A DNA stretch of 64,000 bases from Acinetobacter lwoffii (GCF_029024105.1 NZ_CP118963.1:186001-250000), one strand, 5' to 3'. Positions 44,630 through 54,100 are shown, counted from the stretch's first letter. Notes: generated by a model not told the origin, from the sequence alone. Program-made: numbers and translations.

Positions 44630-44712
44630 GATTGAACTCCTGATGATCTGATTAGATGAAAATTCTTGATCTAAATATAATTTTTATAATCCATAACAGT
44701 GTATAGCCTGCA

Positions 44713-44748
44713 AGGCGATTGAGGAAGATGTGTTTCGATCAATCGCCT
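44713..44748. repeat. Perfect 10-bp inverted repeat
   Basis: AGGCGATTGA and its reverse complement TCAATCGCCT, 16 nt apart, downstream of the lipoprotein gene. No T-run follows on either strand, so a simple rho-independent terminator is doubtful. It could be a transcript-end hairpin. Confidence 0.5.
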
Positions 44749-44770
44749 CAAAATGAGATTTTTAGGTATT

Positions 44771-45370
44771 TTAAGTATTGTCCTGATCAGTATTGCTCTC
44801 TGATTCCTGATCTGGATTCTGGATCAGCAAGCCGGCCAGTTTGACCATTTCGGATTGCACATTAACCATCTGCGATTCAATCTTTTTCAAGTTCACTTGG
44901 CTGAAATCCACCTGACCGTTTAAAAGAGGAGAAGCCAGAACTTGCTGGTTGGCGGTCATGATGTTGTCACGAATCTGGTCAATTTCCTGGCTTTTCAAGT
45001 TCAGGTTGCCCAGCACCTGATTAAAACTGCTGAGTTGCTGTTGAAGCTGAGTCGCAGTGGACTGCAGTTGCTGGGTATCCTTGGCTTCGACCGCCGTTTG
45101 CAGTTCGGTCTGGGTCTGTTTTAACTGTTCGACATAACTGCCGGCCTTGAGCTGCAAGTCGGCTACATCACGAACCATATAAAACATATTGCCCGATTTA
45201 AGCTCGGTTTGCGCTGTTGAGCTCTGTTGCTGAGAGGCTGGTTCCAGATCTGAGGTCGTGGTATCTGCCTGTTCAGCCGGTGCTTCGACAGCCTGATCAC
45301 AGCCCATCAGTAAAATTCCAGAGCTAAATAATGCGAAAGGAAGGACAGCATTGGCAAGAATCTTGGACAT
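44771..45370 (-). CDS. Predicted lipoprotein with coiled-coil body
   Basis: 199 residues. A signal peptide ending in LLMGC (Cys24) makes it a lipoprotein. After a Thr/Ser/Gln-rich linker, residues about 65-190 are Gln/Leu-rich and predicted helical, with heptad-like repeats (LQTAVEAKDTQQLQSTATQLQQQL). There is no recognised domain. It stands alone behind a short promoter region. Confidence 0.75.
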   Translation of the reverse strand: MSKILANAVLPFALFSSGILLMGCDQAVEAPAEQADTTTSDLEPASQQQSSTAQTELKSGNMFYMVRDVADLQLKAGSYVEQLKQTQTELQTAVEAKDTQQLQSTATQLQQQLSSFNQVLGNLNLKSQEIDQIRDNIMTANQQVLASPLLNGQVDFSQVNLKKIESQMVNVQSEMVKLAGLLIQNPDQESESNTDQDNT

Positions 45371-45694
45371 GGAATCAGGGTCTCGATACAGGTGATGGAA
45401 TTTTAATAGTATCTAATATAAGGACAAACTATGGAGATAAAAAAGATTGTTGCAAACTCATAACAATTCTTCTGGGTTCCGAATATTTCATTATTTAAAA
45501 ACAGGAAAAAGTTTATTAAAAGCTGGTAAAGAAGTACTTTGTTCTCACCGAATTGGCTTTTTTAGCCTGCAATTACTTTAAAGATATGTCCGGTGAATCT
45601 CAATTTAGCTAAATAGCAGTTTTGAAAAAAATAAGTATCTACCAAGAAAATAGATACTTATTTCAAGCTTGATGCTTATGAGAATAATCGAGAA
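45371..45694. other. Intergenic region lipoprotein-glutathione peroxidase
   Basis: A 324-bp AT-rich stretch. It holds the gpx terminator (see 45625) and probably the lipoprotein promoter. No ORF or conserved RNA recognised. Confidence 0.45.
45625..45664 (-). terminator. Terminator of the glutathione peroxidase gene
   Basis: Read leftwards, stem AATAAGTATCTA / TAGATACTTATT (12 bp perfect) with a 9-nt loop and then eight T. Confidence 0.88.
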
Positions 45695-46240
45695 TTATTT
45701 TGCAAGTTCTGCATTCACTGCATCGACAATCCGTGGATCATCCGCAGTGATGTCTGGTGCAAAACGCGCCACTACTTCACCATTTTTATTGATCAGGAAT
45801 TTTTCAAAGTTCCAGAGTACTTCTGGTGGCTGGTTTGGGGTTAGGCCATAATCGACTAGATCTTTCCACCAAGGACCTTCACCGATACGTTCCGGTACAG
45901 CCTGCGTAAGGGTGGTATATAAAGGATGCTTGTCTTCACCCGCGACAGAGATTTTAGCAAATAGCGGGAAGTCGACTTTATAATTCACTGAACAGAATTC
46001 CTGAATCTCGGCTTCGCTACCCGGTTCCTGTTCCAAAAAGTTATTGGCAGGGAAGCCAAGAATTTCCAGACCTTCCGCTTTTTTGTCCTGATACAGTTTT
46101 TGTAAGCCTTCATATTGCGGCGTCAAGCCACATTTAGATGCGACGTTAACCACCAGCAAAACCTTACCTTGGTACTGGTTTAAAGTGGTTTCTGTTCCTT
46201 CAATGGTTTTGACTGGAATGTCATATACAGAGCGAGTCAT
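45695..46240 (-). CDS. Glutathione peroxidase family protein
   Basis: A 181-residue thiol peroxidase that reduces hydrogen peroxide and lipid peroxides. The active-site Cys37 is in NVASKCGLTPQY. GFPANNFLEQEPGS holds the Gln of the catalytic tetrad region (FPANNF variant of FPCNQF: the second Cys is Ala here, so a two-Cys thioredoxin-type cycle is not obvious), and WNFEKFLINKNG gives Trp/Asn. It has no signal peptide. Own terminator downstream. Confidence 0.92.
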   Translation of the reverse strand: MTRSVYDIPVKTIEGTETTLNQYQGKVLLVVNVASKCGLTPQYEGLQKLYQDKKAEGLEILGFPANNFLEQEPGSEAEIQEFCSVNYKVDFPLFAKISVAGEDKHPLYTTLTQAVPERIGEGPWWKDLVDYGLTPNQPPEVLWNFEKFLINKNGEVVARFAPDITADDPRIVDAVNAELAK

Positions 46241-46418
46241 TAGATTTCCTGTTTATTACGACTGAACGGTATTTGTTTTAACGGGTATTCGCTTTCAGTA
46301 CAAGTAAAAACAGGTGAGCTCAGTTACTTAAAGCTGCAAATTGCCTCAATATTATGTGAAAAATCTATTATGCTAGGATGCGCGAATACGCATAGCTTAA
46401 TAACAAGACCAGCGACTC

Positions 46419-47327
46419 ATGGATGAAAGTATGACACAGCAACAAAAGGCAGTCTGGTGGGCCATGGCCTTACCACTGGCCGCAGTTTTGATTTGGTCTC
46501 TGAATATGACTGTCACCCGCTATGTGGCAGATTATATTTCTCCCATCAGTATCAGTTTCTACCGCTGGGCCTTGGCCTTACTGATTTTAACTCCATTCAT
46601 GTTGCCCAAAGTCAAAGCAGCGTGGCCGGAGATCCGTCCATATCTCGGGCATTTTGCTGTTTTGAGTGCGCTGGGAATGGTGCTTTATCAGGGGTTGGCT
46701 TATAGTTCGGCACACTATACCACTGCAACCAATATGGGCCTGATCAATGCCTTTATTCCTATTTTTACCATTATCGTGGGTATTTTTGTTTTAAGGATTC
46801 GCCCAACACAGGCTGCAGTGCTGGGGAGTCTTCTGTCTTTTATTGGCTTGATGTATGTCATGGCACAAGGGCAGGGTTTACAGTTTTTAACTGTTGGTGA
46901 AAGTTATATTGGCGATCTGTTGATGTTGATCGCAGTATTTTTCTATGCCTGTTATGGCGTGTTTCTGAAAAAATGGCAGATTCAGATTCCACTCTTAGTG
47001 AGCCTGTATATTCAGATTTTTATGGCCTTTCTCTATCATATTCCTTTGGTATTGATTTTAGGTCTGGACAGCATCAATCATGCTAATGCAGCCAGCATTA
47101 TCTATGCCGGAATTTTCCCATCCATTGCCGCGCCGTTATTCTGGATGATGGCTGTGCAGCAACTTGGTCCCAATCGCAGCAGTATTTTTATGAATCTGAT
47201 GCCGGTTTTTACTGCAGTAGTCGCATATTTGTGGCTGGGTGAAGCGTGGACCATGTATCACAGTATCGGCGGTGGCATCATTTTACTTGGAATCCTCTGG
47301 GCTCAATATCCCGGAAGATCCGCTTAA
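46419..47327 (+). CDS. DMT-superfamily (EamA) transporter
   Basis: A 302-residue inner-membrane protein with ten hydrophobic segments in two EamA repeats, as in metabolite exporters. The first repeat contains SLNMTVTRYVADYISPISISFYRW and the second ends in YLWLGEAWTMYHSIGGGIILLGI. The start could be the first ATG (46419) or that at 46431; neither has a strong ribosome site. No substrate can be assigned. Confidence 0.85.
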   Translation: MDESMTQQQKAVWWAMALPLAAVLIWSLNMTVTRYVADYISPISISFYRWALALLILTPFMLPKVKAAWPEIRPYLGHFAVLSALGMVLYQGLAYSSAHYTTATNMGLINAFIPIFTIIVGIFVLRIRPTQAAVLGSLLSFIGLMYVMAQGQGLQFLTVGESYIGDLLMLIAVFFYACYGVFLKKWQIQIPLLVSLYIQIFMAFLYHIPLVLILGLDSINHANAASIIYAGIFPSIAAPLFWMMAVQQLGPNRSSIFMNLMPVFTAVVAYLWLGEAWTMYHSIGGGIILLGILWAQYPGRSA

Positions 47328-47559
47328 TCAGGAATTAAAAGAGCTAATTAAGAATTTTGTCTGATTAAATATTGAGCGGTTGATCAAAACTTTTTTAATT
47401 GAAATCCCCTTTTAAATGCTAATTTTCAAATGTTAAAACAAATAGAAAAATATCGTTTTATTTTAAAAAGAGAATAGAAAGAGCAAGATATTTTGAATAT
47501 TGGTCAAAAAATGTTTTCTATTAATAGATAATATGTATTATTTGATTGTTTTATTGTAC
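47328..47559. other. AT-rich intergenic region before candidate RNA
   Basis: About 230 bp of low-GC sequence with no ORF or hairpin of note, between the EamA gene and the RNA candidate. The EamA gene has no terminator immediately behind it. Confidence 0.4.
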
Positions 47560-47686
47560 TTGTCGTTGTACTCAGTTTCTTTCATAATGCGCCCATCGAG
47601 AATGATCAAGCAAGAAAATCCTTGTTTTATCAGACTCCCAGAGATTTTCTGAACCCTCTGGATGTGATTTATGCACATCCTTTTTT
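47560..47686 (+). ncRNA. Candidate small RNA with promoter and terminator
   Basis: A promoter-like pair, TTGTCG (47560-47565), 17 bp, CATAAT (47583-47588), would start a transcript near 47595. About 65 nt later the stem GGATGTG / CACATCC (47660-47680) is followed by six or seven T. The predicted RNA of about 90 nt has no ORF with a ribosome site. It lies 230 nt past the EamA stop, so read-through alone does not explain the terminator well. Prediction only. Confidence 0.4.
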
Positions 47687-47688
47687 AT

Positions 47689-47722
47689 GCTCAGCCATCC
47701 CTATATGGCTGAGCTTTTTTTT
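47689..47722 (+). terminator. Second rho-independent terminator
   Basis: GCTCAGCCAT / ATGGCTGAGC, perfect 10-bp stem, 6-nt loop and eight T, directly behind the first terminator. It reads rightwards towards the convergent tsaC-like gene. Confidence 0.9.
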
Positions 47723-47772
47723 GTCTTAAAACTTTAGTCGGGCTTGAGTGTCCCGACTAAATCAGACAGGAC

Positions 47773-48342
47773 TCAGTCACGAATAATTGCGCCAGTCACT
47801 GCATCAATGATCCGGCTTGGTTGCTGACTTAAACCGAGGTCACCATTTAGATAATTCAGGTTCTGGTCAAAATAGCGGATCGCATCCTGAAGTGAGCGGG
47901 CAGGTTCCATGCCGGCAGGGTTGGCACTGGTCGAAACGATAAAACCGCCAAAGGCCTGACACAGTGCCACACAGAGTGGGTGAGTGGTTACACGTACGGC
48001 TACTTTAGGATGATGACCTTTAATCCAGTCAGGAATGTCTTTATTTGCAGGAAGTAACCAGGTGGTCGCGCGATCAGCAGGTCTTTCATGGTTCCAGGAT
48101 TCAATCACTTTTTCACGCATTTCTTCGCTTAAATCCTGCAACAGATGTTCTACCTGTGAAAGATGAGCTGCCAGCAGAATCACGCCTTTTTCAATCGGGC
48201 GCTGTTTTAATTCTAAAATCTGATGAAATGCCTGTTCATTATAGGGGTCGCAACCCAAGCCCCAAACAGCCTCTGTAGGATATGCCAAGACTTGTCCATC
48301 TTTAAGCCATGCTGCTGCTTCGGCAACAGAGGTAGTGATCAT
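47773..48342 (-). CDS. tsaC: Sua5/YciO/YrdC-type threonylcarbamoyl-AMP synthase
   Basis: A 189-residue protein of the YrdC fold that makes threonylcarbamoyl-AMP for the t6A37 modification of ANN-decoding tRNAs. The N-terminus (YPTEAVWGLGCDPYNEQAF) and LLPANKDIPDWIKGHHPKVAVRVTTHPL with the later STSANPAGMEPA are classic. Length fits TsaC, not the longer Sua5. It lies next to dprA, a frequent neighbour in gammaproteobacteria. Confidence 0.93.
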   Translation of the reverse strand: MITTSVAEAAAWLKDGQVLAYPTEAVWGLGCDPYNEQAFHQILELKQRPIEKGVILLAAHLSQVEHLLQDLSEEMREKVIESWNHERPADRATTWLLPANKDIPDWIKGHHPKVAVRVTTHPLCVALCQAFGGFIVSTSANPAGMEPARSLQDAIRYFDQNLNYLNGDLGLSQQPSRIIDAVTGAIIRD

Positions 48343-48383
48343 GTGGATACCTTATATCAAACAACAAAGCGCTATTGTGAACC

Positions 48384-49523
48384 TTATTTGAGAATCCGAC
48401 AACGTAGATAGAGGCCGGCTTGCTGGGTACAAAAACCGAGTAACTCCAGTTCCATGAGTTGGCTGGTCAAAGCAGATACCTCTTGCTGAACCTGCGTTCC
48501 CAGTTGATCCAAACTCTGTCCCACCCAGTCCAGCTGATTATACAGACTGAGCAGATGCGGTGGAATTTGCTGTGATGTTGCTTCAATAACTTTCGTTTTG
48601 GTGGTGTTTTCCAAAGCTTGCCATTGCGTGGCCAGCGCCAGTTCTTCGATGACCTGCTGTGGATGGTCAATCAGAATCGCACCTTCACGAATCAGTTGGT
48701 GACAGCCCTGGTGATGTTCACTGTAAATATGCCCCGGGATGGCGAATGTGGTCTTGCCTTGTTCCGCTGCCCATTGTGCGGTCAGCAATGAACCGCTTTT
48801 CAAGGCGGCTTCTGCCACAATCACCCCGAGGCTTAAGCCACTGACAATTCGGTTACGCCGTGGAAAATGCTGCTGTAAGGGGGGAGTAAATGGCAAAAAC
48901 TCAGTAATGACCGTACCTCCATGTTCGATGATTTGCTGACGTAGTGTTTGATGGGCAGCAGGGTAGGTCTGTTCAATGCCTGTGCCCATCACTGCAATCG
49001 TTCGCCGATGTTGTAATGCGGCCTGATGTGCGGCTTCATCAATCCCTTGTGCCAGGCCACTATTAATATAAAAACCCTGTTCACTCAAATAAAAAGCAAA
49101 GTCATAAGCGACTTGCCGGCCGTGCAGACTGGGCTTGCGACTCCCCACAATCGCGATTTGCGGTTGCAGCAATTGATCTGCATACCCTTGCCCGAACAGG
49201 ATTGGCGGCTTATGCGCATAATGGCTCAATTGCTGTGGATATTCGGCATCTGTATGTAAAAGCACAAAGTCACTGTGCAACTGGATCTGCTCAAGACTGC
49301 GCTGAAAATGGAGCTGCGACTCACTTGACTGGAAATCTTGCAGGCGCTGAATGTGGTTTTTATGAATGCCCAACTTACGCCAGGTTTCGGTTTGAGAACC
49401 ATCAATTGCATGGGCGAGGTCTGCATAATGCTGACTGATTTTATAAAAGCTGCTGAGGGAGTGTTGCAGTAAATACCACAGCGTAATGGCATGGATTTGC
49501 GCTGTCGACAATGTATTCAACAT
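48384..49523 (-). CDS. dprA: DNA processing protein DprA
   Basis: A 379-residue protein that loads RecA on single-stranded DNA taken up during natural transformation. The Rossmann-like core contains IAIVGSRKPSLHGRQVAYDF, NSGLAQGIDEAAHQAAL, IAVMGTGIEQTYPAAH and FPRRNRIVSGLS. A C-terminal winged-helix (ending QQAGLYLRCRILK) is present. Acinetobacter is naturally competent, in line with its presence. It is 41 nt upstream of the tsaC-like gene. Confidence 0.95.
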   Translation of the reverse strand: MLNTLSTAQIHAITLWYLLQHSLSSFYKISQHYADLAHAIDGSQTETWRKLGIHKNHIQRLQDFQSSESQLHFQRSLEQIQLHSDFVLLHTDAEYPQQLSHYAHKPPILFGQGYADQLLQPQIAIVGSRKPSLHGRQVAYDFAFYLSEQGFYINSGLAQGIDEAAHQAALQHRRTIAVMGTGIEQTYPAAHQTLRQQIIEHGGTVITEFLPFTPPLQQHFPRRNRIVSGLSLGVIVAEAALKSGSLLTAQWAAEQGKTTFAIPGHIYSEHHQGCHQLIREGAILIDHPQQVIEELALATQWQALENTTKTKVIEATSQQIPPHLLSLYNQLDWVGQSLDQLGTQVQQEVSALTSQLMELELLGFCTQQAGLYLRCRILK

Positions 49524-49614
49524 GGTGAGACCTATTTCGGTGTCTTCTTATTATGGGTATGAGTTCAAACAAGAGGGATGATGCCGATCAATCCACATCA
49601 TCCCGTTTAAAAGC

Positions 49615-50769
49615 TTAGTCTTCTAATAGTGGCGGCTGAATGTTGGCACCAACCTTGATTGGTAATTCACTTTCCAGCACATAAGCGTAGCTCAATTGAT
49701 CGAAGGTTTTAAATACCATGACCTGACCAATACGCTCGCCCGGTAATTGCACCCGTTCTTTGGTTTTCGGATCAGTCACCACTTCACCTTTTTGATTCAC
49801 GCTAAAGACATGACCCGTCTGGACCCCATGTGCCGTACCACGGTCAATGGTGACGACACTATGACGTGCTGCTGTACCAATCGACCCCAATACACGCACA
49901 ATCTGACCACCGGCAGCAATATTTTCTGCATTGGTCGGATAGAACAGGGTCGGTAACATTGGATCGTATTCAGGCAAGACGCGATCACCACGACGTACTT
50001 CTGCATTGTAACTATCTGTCAGTTCAAGTGTGGTGACATCACCTTCGCCACGTACCGCAATACCAGATGCCACCTGTTGCAGCTCGAGTGCAGACGTATA
50101 TTTCTTGCCATTTGCATCCGTAAATACATACGGTTCAGCTTCACGATACACCGCATAGCGTTGACCCACTACCAGGCCGTGACCACGTGCATAGACTTTC
50201 TGACCTTTGCCAGCCAGTACGCGCTGATCTGCAGTTCCGAGAATGTAGGGTGTGCCCTGAACTGAATCAGGCGCCAGAAGGGTATAGCGTTCCAGCCACT
50301 GCTTAATATGTTCAAGCGGAATCACGGGAATCGTATTATTTAAAGATTCAACACGAATCTGGGGTTGCAGAGAAGTACTGCCAAGATAGCGGCTGATAAT
50401 ACCTTCACAACCATCACCTTCGTCTTTACCAATAATCGGACGGCCTTGGTAATCACACATCAGCAGGCGGTCACCCGGGAAAATCCAATGTGGATTTTTC
50501 ACGTGCTTATTACTGGCCCAGATTTCCGGCCAACGTACCGGATTTTTCAGGAAGCGTTTCGAGATATCCCAAAGCGTATCGCCTTTTTTCACTACATAAA
50601 CGTTCGGTGCATTGGCTTTTAATGCCGGTGGATTGACGTTGCGTGCAGGTGCTGCCTCGGCAGAATGAATGGTCCCCATACTGACGCCGACACAAACGGC
50701 AAGTGCCAGCATCTGATTTTTAAACCCCAAGGCACTAAAAAATGGCATGCCCTTCAAAACCTTTTTCAT
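49615..50769 (-). CDS. LysM-domain protein, exported
   Basis: 384 residues. The signal peptide (hydrophobic LALAVCVGVSMGTIHSAEA) directs export. A LysM domain (about 58-105, VYVVKKGDTLWDISKRFLKN then WIFPGDRL) should bind peptidoglycan. The long C-terminal region is unrecognised but typical of the protein that sits between dprA and def in gammaproteobacteria. The start at 50769 is preferred over 50775 because the AGGA site is 9 nt upstream of it and only 3 nt from the other. Confidence 0.88.
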   Translation of the reverse strand: MKKVLKGMPFFSALGFKNQMLALAVCVGVSMGTIHSAEAAPARNVNPPALKANAPNVYVVKKGDTLWDISKRFLKNPVRWPEIWASNKHVKNPHWIFPGDRLLMCDYQGRPIIGKDEGDGCEGIISRYLGSTSLQPQIRVESLNNTIPVIPLEHIKQWLERYTLLAPDSVQGTPYILGTADQRVLAGKGQKVYARGHGLVVGQRYAVYREAEPYVFTDANGKKYTSALELQQVASGIAVRGEGDVTTLELTDSYNAEVRRGDRVLPEYDPMLPTLFYPTNAENIAAGGQIVRVLGSIGTAARHSVVTIDRGTAHGVQTGHVFSVNQKGEVVTDPKTKERVQLPGERIGQVMVFKTFDQLSYAYVLESELPIKVGANIQPPLLED

Positions 50770-50889
50770 TATCATAATTCCTAAAATTATGTGCGTAGTT
50801 GCGTTATAATAACGATCTTACACACATTTTTTTGATGAAGCATTCCCTTCATTTGGTTTTTTGATCAATGGCATAATTGAGGACGCAGT

Positions 50890-51420
50890 ATGGCCTTATT
50901 ACCTATTTTAAGTTTCCCGGATCCCCGTCTTCGTACCATTGCACAACCTGTCGAAGAAGTGACTGATGAAATTCGTCAGCTCGCTGCGGATATGTTTGAA
51001 ACCATGTATGAAGCACCAGGTATCGGACTTGCCGCGACTCAGGTGGATCGTCATATTCAGCTGATTGTTATGGATCTGTCTGAAAATAAAGATCAACCGA
51101 TGGTGTTTATTAACCCCAAAATCACACCATTGACTGAAGAAACGCAGCCCTACGAAGAAGGCTGTCTATCAGTTCCTCAAATATACGATAAAGTTGATCG
51201 TCCGTCACGCGTAAAAATTGAGGCAATTAATCTGGAAGGTCAAGCATTTGAGCTCGATGCTGACGGACTTCTCGCTGTGTGTATCCAACATGAAATGGAT
51301 CACTTAAATGGCAAATTATTTGTCGATTATTTATCGCCATTAAAACGTCAACGTGCACGTGAAAAAGTGGAAAAACTGGTACGCCAGCGTAATAAAGACA
51401 AGGTGGCAGTGAAGCGCTAG
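50890..51420 (+). CDS. def: Peptide deformylase
   Basis: A 176-residue metalloenzyme that removes the formyl group from new proteins. The three active-site motifs are present: GIGLAA (44-49), EEGCLS (89-94, Cys ligand) and HEMDH (134-138, His ligands and catalytic Glu). It is divergent from the LysM gene. The start has a GAGGACG site. Confidence 0.97.
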   Translation: MALLPILSFPDPRLRTIAQPVEEVTDEIRQLAADMFETMYEAPGIGLAATQVDRHIQLIVMDLSENKDQPMVFINPKITPLTEETQPYEEGCLSVPQIYDKVDRPSRVKIEAINLEGQAFELDADGLLAVCIQHEMDHLNGKLFVDYLSPLKRQRAREKVEKLVRQRNKDKVAVKR

Positions 51421-51448
51421 GATCATTTTAAAGTTTATTTAAATGGTC

Positions 51449-51484
51449 TAGCAAAGCCCAATTCTGATTGGGCTTTGCTATAAT
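51449..51484 (+). terminator. Terminator behind def
   Basis: A 14-bp perfect stem TAGCAAAGCCCAAT / ATTGGGCTTTGCTA with a TCTG loop. The T-run after it is weak, so efficiency is uncertain. Confidence 0.7.
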
Positions 51485-51512
51485 CAACATAAGCATATTT
51501 TAGGAATAGCCT

Positions 51513-51923
51513 GTGTTTTTACGCGCGGGGCTGCTATTTGCATTTGCAGCTGTGTTTCTACAGATTGCTGTATTTTTACAGCCTTTGTTACCGAAGCAAT
51601 ATCAGGTTGCTCCGGTCTGTGAAACCATCACGCGTGCGCTTTTTATCGCGACAGATGCTCATGCGCAGCATAGTGCTGGCGAGCATAGCCACCTTATCCA
51701 ATCTGATCATCTTCAACATGATCATCATGATGCCAATCATCAGTGTCAGTACTGTAAGGTTCATGCCAATTTAGTTTTACCGCCTGATCTGGACATCAAA
51801 CAGGTACTTGACCGGATTCATGTCCGTTTAATTGCTTATCAAAAAACTTTTAAGCATGTCTGGTTTGTCCTTCAGCAACTCTTCTTAATTCCTCAGGGGC
51901 GAGCGCCACCACTGCCTGCATAA
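51513..51923 (+). CDS. Small His-rich membrane-associated protein (DUF2946-like)
   Basis: A 136-residue protein starting with GTG (FLRAGLLFAFAAVFLQIAVFLQ gives an N-terminal membrane or signal segment). The middle is His-rich (HAQHSAGEHSHLIQSDHLQHDHHDANHQCQYCKVHAN), with a CxxC, fitting DUF2946-type proteins often found beside copper genes. It precedes a TonB-dependent copper-type receptor by 72 nt. A role in copper handling is inferred from motif and context. Confidence 0.65.
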   Translation: MFLRAGLLFAFAAVFLQIAVFLQPLLPKQYQVAPVCETITRALFIATDAHAQHSAGEHSHLIQSDHLQHDHHDANHQCQYCKVHANLVLPPDLDIKQVLDRIHVRLIAYQKTFKHVWFVLQQLFLIPQGRAPPLPA

Positions 51924-51995
51924 ATCTGCATTTTTCAGCTTGGGTTGGTATTGACTCAAGCCGTGCCTAATTTATGTATTTAGTGAGATAGAGAA

Positions 51996-54083
51996 ATGGC
52001 TCAGCCTAAATTTTCTTTACAGCCACTTGCGGCTGCGATTTGTGTTGCTTGTTATTCTTCGGTGGTGATGGCCAATGATGCCATGCCGGTTCAGACTTTG
52101 GCCCCGATTGTGGTGACATCGGCAGCAGGTAATGATGCCAATGGGCTGATTGTCCGCGCTGATCCAAAACAGCCGATTCAACCGATTCCTGCCAGTGATG
52201 GTGCGGATTATTTGCAAAGTATTGTTGGCTTTAGTTCGGTCAATAGCGGTGCCGGCACCAATGGTGATGTGACGTTCCGTGGGATGTTTGGTTCACGAAT
52301 TAAGATCCTAACCGATGGCACCGAAAACCTGGGCGCCTGTCCAAGTCGTATGGATTCGCCAACCTCTTATATTTCTCCGGAAAGCTATGACCGTATTTCG
52401 GTGATTAAAGGACCGCAAACGGTTCAGTATGCCAATACTGGCTCTGCGGCCACAGTGATTTTCGAACGTACACCGGAGCAGTTTGATCAAGATCAAAACT
52501 ATCGCGGTCAGGCCAGTGTCTTGATGGGATCTTTCGGACGTCTTGATCATAATGTGGAAGTCGCAGCAGGCGATGAACAGAAATATATCCGACTCAATAC
52601 CAATCGTTCGGTATCGAGTAGTTATCAAGATGGTGATGGAACTACTGTGCCTTCAGACTGGGAGCGCTGGAATGCGGATCTGACATTGGGCTGGACTCCA
52701 GATACAGATACCTGGGTAGAGCTGACGGGTGGTAAGGCGGATGGTGAAGCAGTTTATGCCGGTCGTGATATGGATGGATCACAGTTTGCCCGTGAAAGTC
52801 TGGGTTTACGTGTTGAAAAGAAAAACCTGACTGATGTAATTCAGAAAGTTGAGGCACAGATCAACTATAACTATAACGACCACATCATGGATAATTTTAG
52901 CCTGCGTCCAGTGCCGATGAAGCATGATGAGCATACTCATAACATGCAGCCAGCACCCTCTGAAATGCAGGTTACACGCCGTACTTTAAATACCCGTATG
53001 GCGATAACGAGTGAATGGGATCAAAACCAATTGATTGCCGGGATGGATTCTCAGCGCAATACGCATGCTGGAGGAATGACATCCACAAGCATGAATATGC
53101 CGCTCACTCCAGATATGAAATTCCAGTCATATGGAGCTTTTGCTGAGCTAAGTCATGAACTAAGTGATAACAACAAATTGGTTACTGGTGTGCGGGTCGA
53201 TCAAGTGGAGATTGATGCCTTAAAAACTGGACAAACCCGTCAGGAAACCTTGCCAAGCGGCTTCATTCGTTTTGAAAATACCCATCCAGAACATGATGAT
53301 GGTAAAACCTATATCGGACTGGGGTATGTGGAGCGTGTGCCTGATTATTGGGAATTATTTAAGACCGATTATCATGGAATAACTGCAAATACATTTAAGC
53401 AACTGAAAACAGAAAAGACCTTACAACTCGATCTGGGTTATCAACATCATCATGGCGCGTTTAATTCTTGGGTATCAACTTATGCCGGTGTGATTCAGGA
53501 TTTTATTCTGATGACTTATCCTAAGTCTGCAAACTCTGGGCATGGTCATCCTATGGGTAATGATATGGGAGAAATGCAGCCAGCAAAAATGAATAGTGCG
53601 GATTCAAGAAATATCGATGCAACCATTGCAGGCGCAGAAGCTGGAATTGGTTATCAGTTTACTGATGCAATTCAGACAGATATCAGTGCCATGTATGCTT
53701 GGGGCGAAAACACCACAGACAATACGCCGTTGCCACAAATTTCACCTTTAGAAGCCCGTGTTAACTTGCGCTATGTTCAAGACAAATATAATTTTGGATT
53801 GCTATGGCGTGTAGTGGATGGTCAAAACCGGATCAGTCTTAACGAAGGTAATATCGTTGGTTATGACAATAAGCAGAGCGCAGGCTTTGGTATTTTGTCT
53901 TTAAACGGTAGCTACCATGTTATGGATAGCGTGGATGTATCAGTCGGAGTCGATAATGTTCTAGACCGGACTTATACCGAGCACTTAAATAAAATGGGTA
54001 CTTCCGGGACAGGTTTACCAACAACTGAGCAGTTTAATAATATGGGACGTAATTACTGGGCACGTGTCAGTATGAAATTCTAA
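51996..54083 (+). CDS. TonB-dependent outer-membrane receptor, copper (OprC/NosA-like) type
   Basis: A 695-residue receptor. The signal peptide ends near VVMANDAM. The TonB box-like LAPIVVTSAAG precedes the plug (GADYLQSIVGFSSVNSGAGTNGDVTFRGMFGSRI), then a large beta-barrel ending in an aromatic Phe (WARVSMKF). The barrel is unusually Met/His-rich (MKHDEHTHNMQPAPSEM; MTSTSMNMPLTPDM; GHGHPMGNDMGEM), as in copper-binding receptors. It probably works with the preceding His-rich protein. Confidence 0.88.
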   Translation: MAQPKFSLQPLAAAICVACYSSVVMANDAMPVQTLAPIVVTSAAGNDANGLIVRADPKQPIQPIPASDGADYLQSIVGFSSVNSGAGTNGDVTFRGMFGSRIKILTDGTENLGACPSRMDSPTSYISPESYDRISVIKGPQTVQYANTGSAATVIFERTPEQFDQDQNYRGQASVLMGSFGRLDHNVEVAAGDEQKYIRLNTNRSVSSSYQDGDGTTVPSDWERWNADLTLGWTPDTDTWVELTGGKADGEAVYAGRDMDGSQFARESLGLRVEKKNLTDVIQKVEAQINYNYNDHIMDNFSLRPVPMKHDEHTHNMQPAPSEMQVTRRTLNTRMAITSEWDQNQLIAGMDSQRNTHAGGMTSTSMNMPLTPDMKFQSYGAFAELSHELSDNNKLVTGVRVDQVEIDALKTGQTRQETLPSGFIRFENTHPEHDDGKTYIGLGYVERVPDYWELFKTDYHGITANTFKQLKTEKTLQLDLGYQHHHGAFNSWVSTYAGVIQDFILMTYPKSANSGHGHPMGNDMGEMQPAKMNSADSRNIDATIAGAEAGIGYQFTDAIQTDISAMYAWGENTTDNTPLPQISPLEARVNLRYVQDKYNFGLLWRVVDGQNRISLNEGNIVGYDNKQSAGFGILSLNGSYHVMDSVDVSVGVDNVLDRTYTEHLNKMGTSGTGLPTTEQFNNMGRNYWARVSMKF

Positions 54084-54100
54084 TTGTTCCTCAGTACTCC

